Assembly (NCBI RefSeq): GCF_042684505.1
Contig: NZ_JBHULT010000003.1
Span: 42,590-106,589, forward strand
Length of the DNA stretch: 64,000 nucleotides
Direction: 5' to 3'
From: Salinimicrobium flavum
Lineage (GTDB): Bacteria; Bacteroidota; Bacteroidia; Flavobacteriales; Flavobacteriaceae
The notes under the pieces are model-generated. The model did not search any database. It saw only the letters and a program-made list of their open reading frames with translations, and was not told the origin of the DNA. Made by a program: the position numbers and the translations under genes. Position 1 is the first letter of the stretch; every line of letters begins with the position of its first letter. Positions 8,374-17,280 of this stretch are shown here, in pieces.

Positions 8374-9411
8374 ATGATAAAAGCCTCCTACAAAAAATAC
8401 ATTCTTAATTTTAAACGCCCCAGCGGAACTTCAAGAGGTGTCCTTACCCAAAAGGAAACCTGGTTCCTTCTCCTGGAAAAAAACCAACGTACGGGAATTG
8501 GTGAGTGCGGTATTCTTCGCTCACTTAGTTCTGATGACCGTCCTGGTTATGAAGAAAAACTAAAATGGGTTTGTGAAAATATTCATCTCGGCCCGGAAAA
8601 CCTTTGGGAAGAACTACGGGATTTTCCCAGTATTCAGTTTGGGGTTGAAATGGCTTTCAGATCCTTAAAGGCAGAAGATCCTTTTCTCCTTTTCCCTTCG
8701 GAATTTACCCGGGGCAATGATGCCATCCCCATTAACGGATTGGTTTGGATGGGTAATGAAACGGCCATGAAGGAACAGGTCCTTCAAAAGATCACCGAAG
8801 GTTTCAGGTGTATAAAACTGAAAATTGGTGCGATAGATTTTGAAACTGAAATAAAACTACTCAAATATATACGGAAGGAATTCACTTCAGATGAAATGGA
8901 AGTAAGGGTAGATGCCAATGGAGCTTTTTCTCCTTCCGAAGCACTTGAAAAACTGCACCGCCTCAGTGAGCTTGAACTCCACAGTATTGAACAACCCATT
9001 AAACAGGGTCAGCATGAACTAATGGCCCGTCTTTGTGAAGAAACCCCATTACCCATTGCTCTTGATGAAGAATTGATTGGAGTCACTGATGCCGTAAAAA
9101 AGCAGGAGCTGATACAAACCATAAAACCACAATACCTCATTTTTAAACCCAGCCTGATTGGAGGATATAAAGGCACCGGGGAGTGGATACAGTTTGCAAA
9201 GGAAAATAATATAGATTGGTGGATCACCAGTGCGCTGGAAAGCAATGTGGGTCTTAATGCCATTGCCCAGTACACCTACACCTTAGAAAATACGATGCCA
9301 CAAGGGTTGGGAACGGGAGCTCTTTATACCAATAATTTTAATTCCCCCCTGGAAGTACAGAAAGGACAATTATGGTATCTTCCACATTTAAAATGGAAAT
9401 TTAACTTATAG
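8374..9411 (+). CDS. menC: o-Succinylbenzoate synthase
   Basis: A 345-residue enolase-superfamily enzyme. The catalytic lysines lie in KLKIG (about 148-152), the metal ligands in RVDANGAF, SIEQPI and ALDEELIG, and a second catalytic lysine in LIFKPSLIGG. It dehydrates SHCHC to o-succinylbenzoate. Family members can also be N-acylamino-acid racemases or dipeptide epimerases, but the position between menA and menE settles on MenC. Genes on both sides are 9 bases away. Confidence 0.9.
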   Translation: MIKASYKKYILNFKRPSGTSRGVLTQKETWFLLLEKNQRTGIGECGILRSLSSDDRPGYEEKLKWVCENIHLGPENLWEELRDFPSIQFGVEMAFRSLKAEDPFLLFPSEFTRGNDAIPINGLVWMGNETAMKEQVLQKITEGFRCIKLKIGAIDFETEIKLLKYIRKEFTSDEMEVRVDANGAFSPSEALEKLHRLSELELHSIEQPIKQGQHELMARLCEETPLPIALDEELIGVTDAVKKQELIQTIKPQYLIFKPSLIGGYKGTGEWIQFAKENNIDWWITSALESNVGLNAIAQYTYTLENTMPQGLGTGALYTNNFNSPLEVQKGQLWYLPHLKWKFNL

Positions 9412-9420
9412 TATAAAACT

Positions 9421-10377
9421 ATGTTTTTAGAACTGGCATATAAAGCAAAGCACGACTGGTGGCGATATCTTATAGGAGCTGTGATCGTATTTTTTGCCTG
9501 GCAATTATTGGGTGGCTTACCCTTGCTCGCAGCTGTTTTGATCGAAATGGGACCGGAGATCCTTAGCCTGGCTGAAGAAGAGGACACCATGAAGATGTTA
9601 CAGGTGCTCGATTCTAACCTGGCGTTCTTTTTACTGTTGTTCATGTTTGCGGTAGGATTGGGTGCCTTGTTCCTGGTCTACAGGTTACTGCACAAACAAC
9701 CCATTCTGGAAGCAACCACAGCCCGTAAGAAGGTAGACTGGGGCAGGTTTTGGTTCGGGTTTGGGATCATTGCCGCCTTTACCATAGTAGCCACGGTCAT
9801 TGATTATCAATTGCGCCCTGAAGATTTTATCTGGAACTTCAAGCTCGTTCCTTTCTTAATACTTGCTTTGATCGCGGTTGTCATGGTGCCATTACAAACC
9901 AGTTTTGAGGAATACCTGTTTCGCGGTTACTTTATGCAGGGGCTGGGAGTGCTGGCCGGTAATAAATGGTTCCCTTTGATTACGACTTCTGTACTCTTTG
10001 GAGCCCTTCATATGTGGAACCCTGAGGTAGAAAAACTGGGATACATCATCATGGTATATTATATAGGAACAGGACTCCTGCTGGGGATTATGACCCTTAT
10101 GGATGACGGACTCGAGCTTGCGCTCGGATTCCATTTTGGAAATAACCTTATAGGGGCATTACTTATCACGGCAGACTGGACTGCGTTCCAGACCAATTCG
10201 ATTCTACGGGATGTTTCTGAACCCACGGCCGGCCTGGATATCATTCTGCCGGTGGTGATCGTTTATCCAATCTTTCTCTTTATTATGGCAAAAACCTATA
10301 AGTGGGACAATTGGAAAGAGAAACTTTTTGGTAAAGTCAAACCTCCCGAACTCTTAAAGTATTCTGAAGAAATGTAA
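9421..10377 (+). CDS. CPBP-family intramembrane metalloprotease
   Basis: A 318-residue polytopic membrane protein. The CPBP (CAAX protease/bacteriocin-processing) signature EEYLFRG is present with Glu163, Glu164 and Arg168, and histidines follow in GALHMWNPE and LGFHFGNN, so the active site appears complete. Such glutamate-dependent intramembrane proteases cleave prenylated or other membrane substrates. It sits within the menaquinone genes, 9 bases after menC, so it is probably cotranscribed, but its substrate is unknown. Confidence 0.88.
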   Translation: MFLELAYKAKHDWWRYLIGAVIVFFAWQLLGGLPLLAAVLIEMGPEILSLAEEEDTMKMLQVLDSNLAFFLLLFMFAVGLGALFLVYRLLHKQPILEATTARKKVDWGRFWFGFGIIAAFTIVATVIDYQLRPEDFIWNFKLVPFLILALIAVVMVPLQTSFEEYLFRGYFMQGLGVLAGNKWFPLITTSVLFGALHMWNPEVEKLGYIIMVYYIGTGLLLGIMTLMDDGLELALGFHFGNNLIGALLITADWTAFQTNSILRDVSEPTAGLDIILPVVIVYPIFLFIMAKTYKWDNWKEKLFGKVKPPELLKYSEEM

Positions 10378-10434
10378 TTTTCAGGGCTATTTTGATAACT
10401 TTAAGGAAACGGTAGTTAAAAATTATCTAAAGTT

Positions 10435-11532
10435 ATGCAAAAAAGCTTCAGTCTTCCCCACATACATCCTGACTTTCGGCTTAATAAACTCCATTTCACC
10501 AATGAAGAATTATCATCTGTGGCCTACAGTCTGGTGAAGGAGGGAGAACCATATGAAGGACAGGCCGGTAATTTTTTACTGGACTGGCTCAATGAGAAGG
10601 ATTATATAGAAGTGAAAACTTCCGGTTCCACGGGAGCACCCAAGATGGTAAGGATCAGGAAACAATTCATGATCAATAGTGCGAAGGCTACAGGGAAATT
10701 CTTTGATCTTCATGCCGGGACGACAGCTTTACATTGTTTACCGGTTAATTTCATTGCAGGCAAGATGATGCTGGTAAGAGCCATGGTGCTGGGTTGGCAT
10801 ATTGATCTTGTGCCTCCAAAAGCCAATCCTTTAGACCAGGTTTTCAAGATCTACGATTTCTGTGCAATGACCCCTTTTCAATTGGATAATTCTCTTGGCA
10901 GGTTGCATTTGATACGGAAACTTATCGTGGGAGGTGGAACTGTTTCTTCCACTCTAAGAGAACATGTACAGGGTTTGGCAACAGAGGTTTATGAAACCTA
11001 CGGGATGACCGAAACGGTCACCCATATTGCTGCCCGAAGGGTAAACCCCAAAAAGAAAAAAGAGGAGGTATTACCTTTTACCGTACTTCCCAATGTGAGC
11101 ATTTCTACAGATGAAAGGGACTGCCTGGTGATAACTGCCCCACAAATTGCAGAAGATCCCATAATTACCAATGACGTGGTTGAAATGATATCTTCCAGAA
11201 GTTTTATCTGGAAAGGACGGTATGACAATGTGATCAATTCCGGAGGGGTTAAACTGTTCCCTGAAGAGATCGAAGCCAAACTTGCACCCCATATACCCCA
11301 CAGGTTCTTTGTGACCTCCCTGCCAGATCCTTCCCTGGGAGAGAAGCTGATACTCATGGTGGAAAGTGATTTTTCAGAAACTGCTTTGAATAACCTGGAG
11401 CGGGAGATCAGGTCTATTGAAAAACTGGAAAAATATGAGGTTCCCAAAAAGATCTATTTCGTTGAAAAGTTTGAAGAGACCTCGAATGGAAAGATCCACA
11501 GGACCAATACCCTTAAAAGCAGGATGGCCTAA
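10435..11532 (+). CDS. menE: o-Succinylbenzoate-CoA ligase
   Basis: A 365-residue ANL-superfamily enzyme, short like other Bacteroidota MenE proteins. The P-loop is TSGSTGAPKMVRI (about 63-75), the adenylate motif YETYGMTET, and the C-terminal hinge region GRYDNVINSGGVKLFPEEIE. It activates o-succinylbenzoate with ATP and CoA. The final NGKIHRTN contains the conserved catalytic-lysine region. It is the last gene of the holA-menA-menC run; menD, menF and menB are not in this window. Confidence 0.92.
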   Translation: MQKSFSLPHIHPDFRLNKLHFTNEELSSVAYSLVKEGEPYEGQAGNFLLDWLNEKDYIEVKTSGSTGAPKMVRIRKQFMINSAKATGKFFDLHAGTTALHCLPVNFIAGKMMLVRAMVLGWHIDLVPPKANPLDQVFKIYDFCAMTPFQLDNSLGRLHLIRKLIVGGGTVSSTLREHVQGLATEVYETYGMTETVTHIAARRVNPKKKKEEVLPFTVLPNVSISTDERDCLVITAPQIAEDPIITNDVVEMISSRSFIWKGRYDNVINSGGVKLFPEEIEAKLAPHIPHRFFVTSLPDPSLGEKLILMVESDFSETALNNLEREIRSIEKLEKYEVPKKIYFVEKFEETSNGKIHRTNTLKSRMA

Positions 11533-11580
11533 TACAGATTACCGGCTTGCAAATCTTTTGCTCCTTATTGCTTGACGGGG

Positions 11581-12021
11581 CTAACTCTCCATTTTAAAGT
11601 AGTAATCCAACGAGTGTTTTCCCGAACCGTAGTAGATAAAGAAAGCAGTTACTGCCAAAACTACCACGGCAAGGATAAGGTTACCCCAGTGCATTTCTCC
11701 CACAAAATTGATAAGTATTGCACCAATAAGAATTGGCAACTGGGCGATGAGAGCCCATCTTGTCAATAATCCTACCGCAATCAACATTCCTCCCACGAGA
11801 TGCGCAGGTGCTATATAATGTATAGCAAGCATGACCCCTCCATATCCTTTAAGAGGGGAGATCAACTCAGTCAACATGTGGGTCTGGGAAATAAACTGCA
11901 GCCCTTTAATAAAAAAGAAAACCCCCAGAGCCACCCGTAACAGGTCCAGCGGATAATAAGTATGCGCATTCGCCCACTTATTAAGTGATTTAATTGTTAT
12001 CATAACCCATAGTTTTATCAC
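11581..12021 (-). CDS. DoxX-family membrane protein
   Basis: A 146-residue protein with four hydrophobic helices; the first begins LLRVALGVFFFIKGLQFI, a typical DoxX opening. Functions of family members vary (quinol oxidase accessory, redox-related membrane proteins), so no specific role is assigned. It is convergent with menE, with 48 bases between the two stops and no obvious terminator. Confidence 0.85.
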   Translation of the reverse strand: MIKLWVMITIKSLNKWANAHTYYPLDLLRVALGVFFFIKGLQFISQTHMLTELISPLKGYGGVMLAIHYIAPAHLVGGMLIAVGLLTRWALIAQLPILIGAILINFVGEMHWGNLILAVVVLAVTAFFIYYGSGKHSLDYYFKMES

Positions 12022-12113
12022 TATAAGTTACTGAAAATTAGAAAAATAAATAAATTTATCTGAAAATTCTGATCTCATTCCTCAGCTTCAGGTACCGTTT
12101 TGATAAGATCCCT

Positions 12114-13748
12114 TTAATCTACAACAGCAGTGTTCACATAGAATTCGGGTTCGTTTACTCTAATTTCCCTGAGGTTAACGTTCCCCGGGTAGGTTTGCCA
12201 TTCATCTGTTGCCTGCAACCTTAACTCTTTCCCGCCAATCAACACATCGACAGGCATTTTGAATTCTTCGACATCTGCTTTCCAACGGTAAGAGAAACCA
12301 TCCTGATCTTTTTTTAACTGAAGTACAGGAATACCGGAAAAACGAAGGTACTGGTCGAAGACCGGTTTAAGGTCTGTAGCAACAGCCTTATCAAAGAATT
12401 CTTCCGTCATTTGGGAAGTAATGGTGCAATGTCGGTATGTTTCGGTATAATCCTTCAGGGTTTTCCACCACAGCTCATCATCGTCATAAATACTCCTGAT
12501 GGTGTTCAGAAGATTGGCGCCTTTAGAATACATGTCTCCCGATCCTTCACTATTCACCCCATAGCTGCCAATAAGAGCAGAAGTATTACCTATGCTCTGA
12601 CGGATGCCTTGCAAATATTCGAGGGCCTCTTCTTTGCCCCAGCGGCATTCAATGTAAACCGCTTCAGAATAGGTGGTAAAACCTTCATGGATCCACATGT
12701 CTGCAATATCTTTTGCGGTGATACTGTTCCCGAACCATTCGTGCCCCGACTCATGAATGATTATAAAATCCCATTTTAAGCCGATCCCGGTACCGCTTAG
12801 ATCATTTCCTAAATAGCCTTTTTTGTATTCATTACCGTAAGCGACTGCACTCTGGTGCTCCATCCCGAGGTAAGGAGTCTCTACCAGTTTGAAGCCGTCC
12901 TTTTCAAAAGGATAAGCTCCGAACTTTTCATAGAAACAGTCCATCATCACCTTGACTTCCTCAAACTGTGTTTTGGCTTTTTCAAGGTTGTAAGGCAGCA
13001 CATAGTAGTCGAGGTCCAGGTCTTTATAGGTATCGCTAAAGTGAACATAGTTCCCAATGTTGACCACAATATTGTAGTTGTTGATAGGGGAATCCACCTT
13101 CCAGTTCCATTGGGTATAACCATCTTTAAGAACTTCCTTTCCTATAAACCTTCCGTTTGAGACGTTCATCAGGTCATTGGGCACGGCAACTTCTATAAGG
13201 GCTTCTTCAGGTTCATCACTTTGGTGATCTTTGTTGGGATACCATAAACTTGCACCGGTACCTTGTACCGCGACGGCGATAAAATGGTTTCCTTCTTCAT
13301 CTTTATCAAAAACGAAACCGCCGTCCCAGGGCGCATTTTTGGCCACTACTGGATTTCCGGAGTAGAAGAACTGAAGGGAATCCACTGTGCTTTGGGATAT
13401 TTCGGGCAGCATTTCCACGAAGACCGCATCAAACTTTCGATCGTAATCCATTTTTTCACCTCTGTAAAGAATGGAATCCACCTGCATGTTTGCAAAAAGA
13501 TCTATTTGCATTATGGGCAGATCTTCTTCAGCTTTAAATGTGATGGTATTAAAGCCTGAAATGAATCTTTCTTCAGGCTGCACCTTTACGTTCAAATGAT
13601 ATTTCAAAACATCAAAGTTCCTTTCGGGTCTCAGGGAGCCCCGCAAAGTATCGGCTTCTGTAAAGCTTTGTTTATTGGAGAGCACCTGAGCCATGATGGG
13701 TTGCAGGCTAAAGAAGGTTATAAAGAAAACAGCACTAAAATATCGCAT
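12114..13748 (-). CDS. M1-family zinc aminopeptidase
   Basis: A 544-residue secreted enzyme (signal FFITFFSLQPIMAQ). The zinc motif HESGHEWFG is at 332-340 with the third ligand Glu355 in MWIHEGFTTYSE, and the exopeptidase motif appears as YLGMEHQS (294-301), where canonical M1 enzymes have GAMEN. It removes N-terminal residues from peptides in the periplasm. It is shorter than the usual 850-residue PepN because the helical C-terminal domain is missing, a form common in Bacteroidota. The carboxylase gene 26 bases upstream is on the same strand. Confidence 0.92.
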   Translation of the reverse strand: MRYFSAVFFITFFSLQPIMAQVLSNKQSFTEADTLRGSLRPERNFDVLKYHLNVKVQPEERFISGFNTITFKAEEDLPIMQIDLFANMQVDSILYRGEKMDYDRKFDAVFVEMLPEISQSTVDSLQFFYSGNPVVAKNAPWDGGFVFDKDEEGNHFIAVAVQGTGASLWYPNKDHQSDEPEEALIEVAVPNDLMNVSNGRFIGKEVLKDGYTQWNWKVDSPINNYNIVVNIGNYVHFSDTYKDLDLDYYVLPYNLEKAKTQFEEVKVMMDCFYEKFGAYPFEKDGFKLVETPYLGMEHQSAVAYGNEYKKGYLGNDLSGTGIGLKWDFIIIHESGHEWFGNSITAKDIADMWIHEGFTTYSEAVYIECRWGKEEALEYLQGIRQSIGNTSALIGSYGVNSEGSGDMYSKGANLLNTIRSIYDDDELWWKTLKDYTETYRHCTITSQMTEEFFDKAVATDLKPVFDQYLRFSGIPVLQLKKDQDGFSYRWKADVEEFKMPVDVLIGGKELRLQATDEWQTYPGNVNLREIRVNEPEFYVNTAVVD

Positions 13749-13774
13749 TTATGAAGATTTAGAATTTTGACGAA

Positions 13775-15403
13775 CTATGTCTGAATCACTCCCAGGTTAA
13801 AATCTTTTTCAATTGGGGCGTGGTTTGCAGCTTCAATTCCCGTGGAGATCCATTTTCTTGTATCCAGGGGATCGATCACGGCATCTGTCCATAAATGGGC
13901 AGCCGCGTAATAGGCTGAGGTTTGTTTGTCATACCTGGCTTTGATCTGCTCAAATACTTCTTTCTCCTTTTCAGCATCTACTTTTTCACCTTTCTTCTCC
14001 ATGGAAGCAGTTTCGATTTGTGCCAAAACTTTTGCGGCCTGTGTACCTCCCATTACGGCCAGCTCGGCACTTGGCCAGGCGAAAATAAGACGCGGATCAT
14101 ATGCTTTTCCACACATGGCATAATTACCTGCCCCGTAAGAATTTCCAAGGATCACCGTGAATTTGGGTACGACCGAATTGCTCACCGCATTTACCATTTT
14201 CGCCCCGTCTTTAATGATGCCGCCATGTTCACTTTTACTGCCTACCATAAACCCGGTCACGTCCTGCAGGAATACCAGCGGAATCTTCTTCTGATTACAG
14301 TTCGCGATGAAACGCGTGGCTTTATCGGCGGAATCTGAGTAGATCACCCCGCCAAACTGCATTTCTTTTTTGGCATTCTTTACTATCTTACGTTGGTTAG
14401 CTACGATCCCCACTGCCCACCCATCAATTCGGGCGTAGGCACAGATGATCGTTTGTCCGTATCCTTCTTTGTACTCCTGGAATTCTGAATCGTCAACCAG
14501 GCGGGCAATGATCTCATGCATGTCATACTGCTCATTTCGCAGCTTCGGAAGGATTCCGTAGATATCCTTCGGATCTTTGGCCGGTTTCTTTGGAGCTTTC
14601 CGGTTATACCCTGCTTTGTCATAATCCCCGATCTTATCCATGAGTCCGCGGATGGTATCCAGCGCATCTTTGTCATCTTTGGCTTTATAATCGGTCACCC
14701 CGCTAATTTCGCTGTGGGTGGTGGCGCCACCAAGGGTTTCATTGTCTATAGATTCCCCGATAGCTGCTTTCACAAGGTAACTTCCTGCAAGAAAAATACT
14801 TCCGGTCTTATCCACAATAAGGGCTTCGTCGCTCATAATAGGAAGGTAAGCCCCACCGGCAACGCAGCTGCCCATAACGGCCGAGATCTGGGTGATTCCC
14901 ATGCTGCTCATTACCGCGTTGTTCCTGAAGATCCTTCCGAAGTGTTCTTTATCAGGGAAGATCTCATCCTGCATGGGCAGATAAACCCCTGCAGAATCAA
15001 CCAGATATATAATAGGAAGTTTGTTCTCAATGGATATTTCCTGCGCCCTAAGGTTCTTTTTGGCGGTGATGGGAAACCAGGCTCCGGCCTTTACAGTGGC
15101 GTCATTGGCCACTACGATGCATTGTTTGTCGGCTACTTTTCCAATCTTCACAACAACTCCCCCGCTGGGGCATCCGCCGTGCTCTTCATACATTCCGTCT
15201 CCCGCAAAAGCACCTATTTCAATAGCTTCGTCCGCATCGTCCAGGAGGTAATCAATGCGTTCCCTGGCGGTCATTTTACCTTTGGAATGGTGTTTTTTAA
15301 TTCTTTTTTCACCACCTCCCAGCTTCACCTCGTTGAGTCTTTTCTTCAGGTCTGAAACCAGTAATTTATTGTGATCTTCGTTCTTATTAAATTGGATATC
15401 CAT
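13775..15403 (-). CDS. Biotin-dependent acyl-CoA carboxylase, carboxyltransferase (beta) subunit
   Basis: A 542-residue protein with tandem crotonase-fold halves. Motifs such as LVDSAGVYLPMQDEIFPDKE and FGRIFRNNAVMSSMG are closest to methylcrotonoyl-CoA carboxylase beta, and GSCVAGGAYLPIMSDE and GNSYGAGNYAMCGKAY give the oxyanion glycine pairs. It would transfer carboxyl from biotin to a branched-chain acyl-CoA in leucine breakdown. Propionyl-CoA carboxylase beta is the alternative. The biotin-carrying alpha subunit is not nearby. Confidence 0.88.
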   Translation of the reverse strand: MDIQFNKNEDHNKLLVSDLKKRLNEVKLGGGEKRIKKHHSKGKMTARERIDYLLDDADEAIEIGAFAGDGMYEEHGGCPSGGVVVKIGKVADKQCIVVANDATVKAGAWFPITAKKNLRAQEISIENKLPIIYLVDSAGVYLPMQDEIFPDKEHFGRIFRNNAVMSSMGITQISAVMGSCVAGGAYLPIMSDEALIVDKTGSIFLAGSYLVKAAIGESIDNETLGGATTHSEISGVTDYKAKDDKDALDTIRGLMDKIGDYDKAGYNRKAPKKPAKDPKDIYGILPKLRNEQYDMHEIIARLVDDSEFQEYKEGYGQTIICAYARIDGWAVGIVANQRKIVKNAKKEMQFGGVIYSDSADKATRFIANCNQKKIPLVFLQDVTGFMVGSKSEHGGIIKDGAKMVNAVSNSVVPKFTVILGNSYGAGNYAMCGKAYDPRLIFAWPSAELAVMGGTQAAKVLAQIETASMEKKGEKVDAEKEKEVFEQIKARYDKQTSAYYAAAHLWTDAVIDPLDTRKWISTGIEAANHAPIEKDFNLGVIQT

Positions 15404-15424
15404 TGGGTTGATTATGACTTTTTT

Positions 15425-15455
15425 CTGAAAAGAGCCCCTAAAAACGCTCTTTCAG
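15425..15455 (-). promoter_or_regulatory. Inverted repeat in the carboxylase gene leader
   Basis: CTGAAAAGAGC at 15425-15435 pairs with GCTCTTTCAG at 15446-15455, forming a hairpin about 22 bases before the carboxylase start. Read on the minus strand it is followed by A-rich sequence, so it is not a terminator for that transcript. It may affect leader stability or bind a regulator. Confidence 0.3.
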
Positions 15456-15643
15456 GAATTATTTTTTTGAATGGTTGCTAAAATACAAAAACCGTCGTTA
15501 CTATCAATCCTTTCAAAAATGATTAAAAAACCTGATATTTGTTAGGTATACCCAGAGTGTACTTAGATATTTTTACATCCGGAATAAACGCAAAGACTGC
15601 TCCACGGTTTTTCGTAACTTATAATCAAATAACAACGACCAAA

Positions 15644-15823
15644 ATGGGAATGAATAAAAATGGAATTTTTGCCTGGGCATCGTTTTTTACACTTTTAATA
15701 GGTATTGCCCTTGTATTGTTGGGGGTCCTTAAATATCAGGATTACGCGATAGGATTTTCTACCGTTGGGATAGGTTTCTTTGTGATGTCCTGGGCCTTTA
15801 ACGCGCTAAAGGGAAGGGTTTAA
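15644..15823 (+). CDS. CAL67264-family small membrane protein
   Basis: A 59-residue protein with two hydrophobic helices (about FAWASFFTLLIGIALVLLGV and GFSTVGIGFFVMSWAFNAL). It matches a small family first seen in Gramella and found across Flavobacteriia; function unknown. I start at the ATG at 15644 (MGMNKNG) because the upstream in-frame extension is not family-like; 15650 is also possible. It is transcribed alone and ends at a shared hairpin. Confidence 0.75.
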   Translation: MGMNKNGIFAWASFFTLLIGIALVLLGVLKYQDYAIGFSTVGIGFFVMSWAFNALKGRV

Positions 15824-15852
15824 AGTCCGGTTACTTGGAAGTATACCTCATT

Positions 15853-15889
15853 AAAAAGGGATAAGATCAGGTGTCTTTATCCCTTTTTT
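15853..15889. terminator. Bidirectional terminator between convergent genes
   Basis: AAAAAGGGATAAGA and TCTTTATCCCTTTTTT form a stem with one bulge. A-run and T-run on either side allow it to end both the small membrane protein gene and the convergent beta-barrel gene. Confidence 0.8.
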
Positions 15890-15913
15890 CAGTTTTGAAA
15901 ATGCCGGGTTTAC

Positions 15914-16582
15914 TTAAAAAGCAAAACCGAAACCTATGTTCACCATTAATCCTTTAAAGAGGATATCGGCAGATGCTAATTCTTCGCTAAAGTCATAGGT
16001 TTCTGTTTCGGTGGTGCCATCTTCATAGCGGGCCTGGTATTCAATCGTTTTTGGAAGATGTGAAAAAGAGTAACCAATTTCGGGACGAAAGTAGAACAGG
16101 CCTCCCAGCCTGGCCCCTAACTTTATATTAAATGAATTGTGGTTGTAGTCAATATTCCCTTTTCCTTCACGACCATTGCTTTCTACGTTTGTCTCTCCTT
16201 TAAAATTCATTTGGTTGTAACTTAACCCTCCATACAATCCTTTGCCCGCTTTAAAAAAGTAATAATTAAATCCACCTTCCAGATAGGAAAAATCGAGATT
16301 TGTCGTTTCGGTACCATCAGTCTCTTCATCGGCCATGAACCAGTCTGAATTAATAGTTGAATAATCAAGATTCACCGCAAGCCTGTCATTTAGTAAAGGG
16401 GTCACATATTCCAGATTCCCGCCAACCAGATTGGGGAAGCCCAGTTTAAGACCTAACCTTATGGGTCTTACCTTATAATCCCTTTCCTGTTGGGATTCTG
16501 TCTGCGCGTTGACAGAGTAGGAGAACGTAAGCGCAGCGATCATAATAAGAGTGCAGATTGAAGTGATTTTAATTTTTCCCAT
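15914..16582 (-). CDS. Outer-membrane beta-barrel protein
   Basis: A 222-residue protein with a cleaved signal peptide (ALTFSYSVNAQ) followed by alternating-hydrophobicity strands and a terminal FGFAF, ending in Phe, as in proteins assembled by the BAM complex. It resembles the small 8-10-stranded porin-like barrels of Bacteroidota. No ligand or enzyme motif is visible, so the role is unknown. Confidence 0.75.
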   Translation of the reverse strand: MGKIKITSICTLIMIAALTFSYSVNAQTESQQERDYKVRPIRLGLKLGFPNLVGGNLEYVTPLLNDRLAVNLDYSTINSDWFMADEETDGTETTNLDFSYLEGGFNYYFFKAGKGLYGGLSYNQMNFKGETNVESNGREGKGNIDYNHNSFNIKLGARLGGLFYFRPEIGYSFSHLPKTIEYQARYEDGTTETETYDFSEELASADILFKGLMVNIGFGFAF

Positions 16583-16660
16583 AAATATGTTTAGGTTGGA
16601 TAGTTAATAAGGGGTTAAATGTATTTTATTAAGTATTAGGTCACAATACCCAGAAATGAG

Positions 16661-16668
16661 TAATTTTG
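16661..16668 (+). promoter_or_regulatory. Candidate -7 element for the DinB gene
   Basis: TAATTTTG matches TAnnTTTG, 19 bases before the ATG at 16688. The -33 box is not clear. Confidence 0.4.
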
Positions 16669-16687
16669 GGGAAGAATCAGCTTAATA

Positions 16688-17158
16688 ATGAGAACTTTAA
16701 AGGAACAACTGGTAAGGCACCTTAAGGGCGGTGAAGCTTTTATGCCGATTGAAGAAATATTGAGAAAAATACCTTTTTCCGATCTTGGGAAGAGGCCGGC
16801 AGAACTGCCATATTCATTTTATGAAATTTTCTGTCATATAAGGTTTACTCAAAAAGACATTTTGGACTACTGCACCAGGACAGACTATTCCGCTCATAAC
16901 TGGCCCGATGATTACTGGCCAAAGGAAAGAGCTCCTGAAAATGAAGCTGCATGGGAGACGGTGAAGAAAGCCTATTTTGCGGAAAGGGAAGAGCTGGTAA
17001 AGCTTATCTTGTCTCACGAAAAAAAGCTTTCAGACATCGTTCCTTCGGGCAGTGAACATACTTTGTTCAGGGAGATCCTGCTAGTGATCGAACACACTTC
17101 CTATCACAGCGGACAACTTTTGATCTTGCTGAGGCACCTGGGATTGCACTCCTCTTAA
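16688..17158 (+). CDS. DinB-family protein
   Basis: A 156-residue four-helix-bundle protein. The three metal-binding histidines of the DinB/YfiT fold are at about His50 (IFCHIRF), His136 and His140 (EHTSYHSGQL). Family members include thiol transferases, for example bacillithiol-dependent ones. The window carries bshB1, so a bacillithiol S-transferase role is possible but is inference. It is a lone gene with its own likely promoter. Confidence 0.82.
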   Translation: MRTLKEQLVRHLKGGEAFMPIEEILRKIPFSDLGKRPAELPYSFYEIFCHIRFTQKDILDYCTRTDYSAHNWPDDYWPKERAPENEAAWETVKKAYFAEREELVKLILSHEKKLSDIVPSGSEHTLFREILLVIEHTSYHSGQLLILLRHLGLHSS

Positions 17159-17280
17159 ATTTTCGACTTCCGAAGCAAATATGAGTTTGAAAATTATGAT
17201 ATTTGCCTTTATCAAAATTCCGTGAAAAACATGTATAATTTCATGACTTTCAGGATAAATACCTTTTAAAAATACAATTT

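Noticed and set aside
14516..15355. 279-residue ORF antisense to the acyl-CoA carboxylase gene
   Set aside because: It is a shadow of a strongly conserved gene on the other strand, with no signature motifs.
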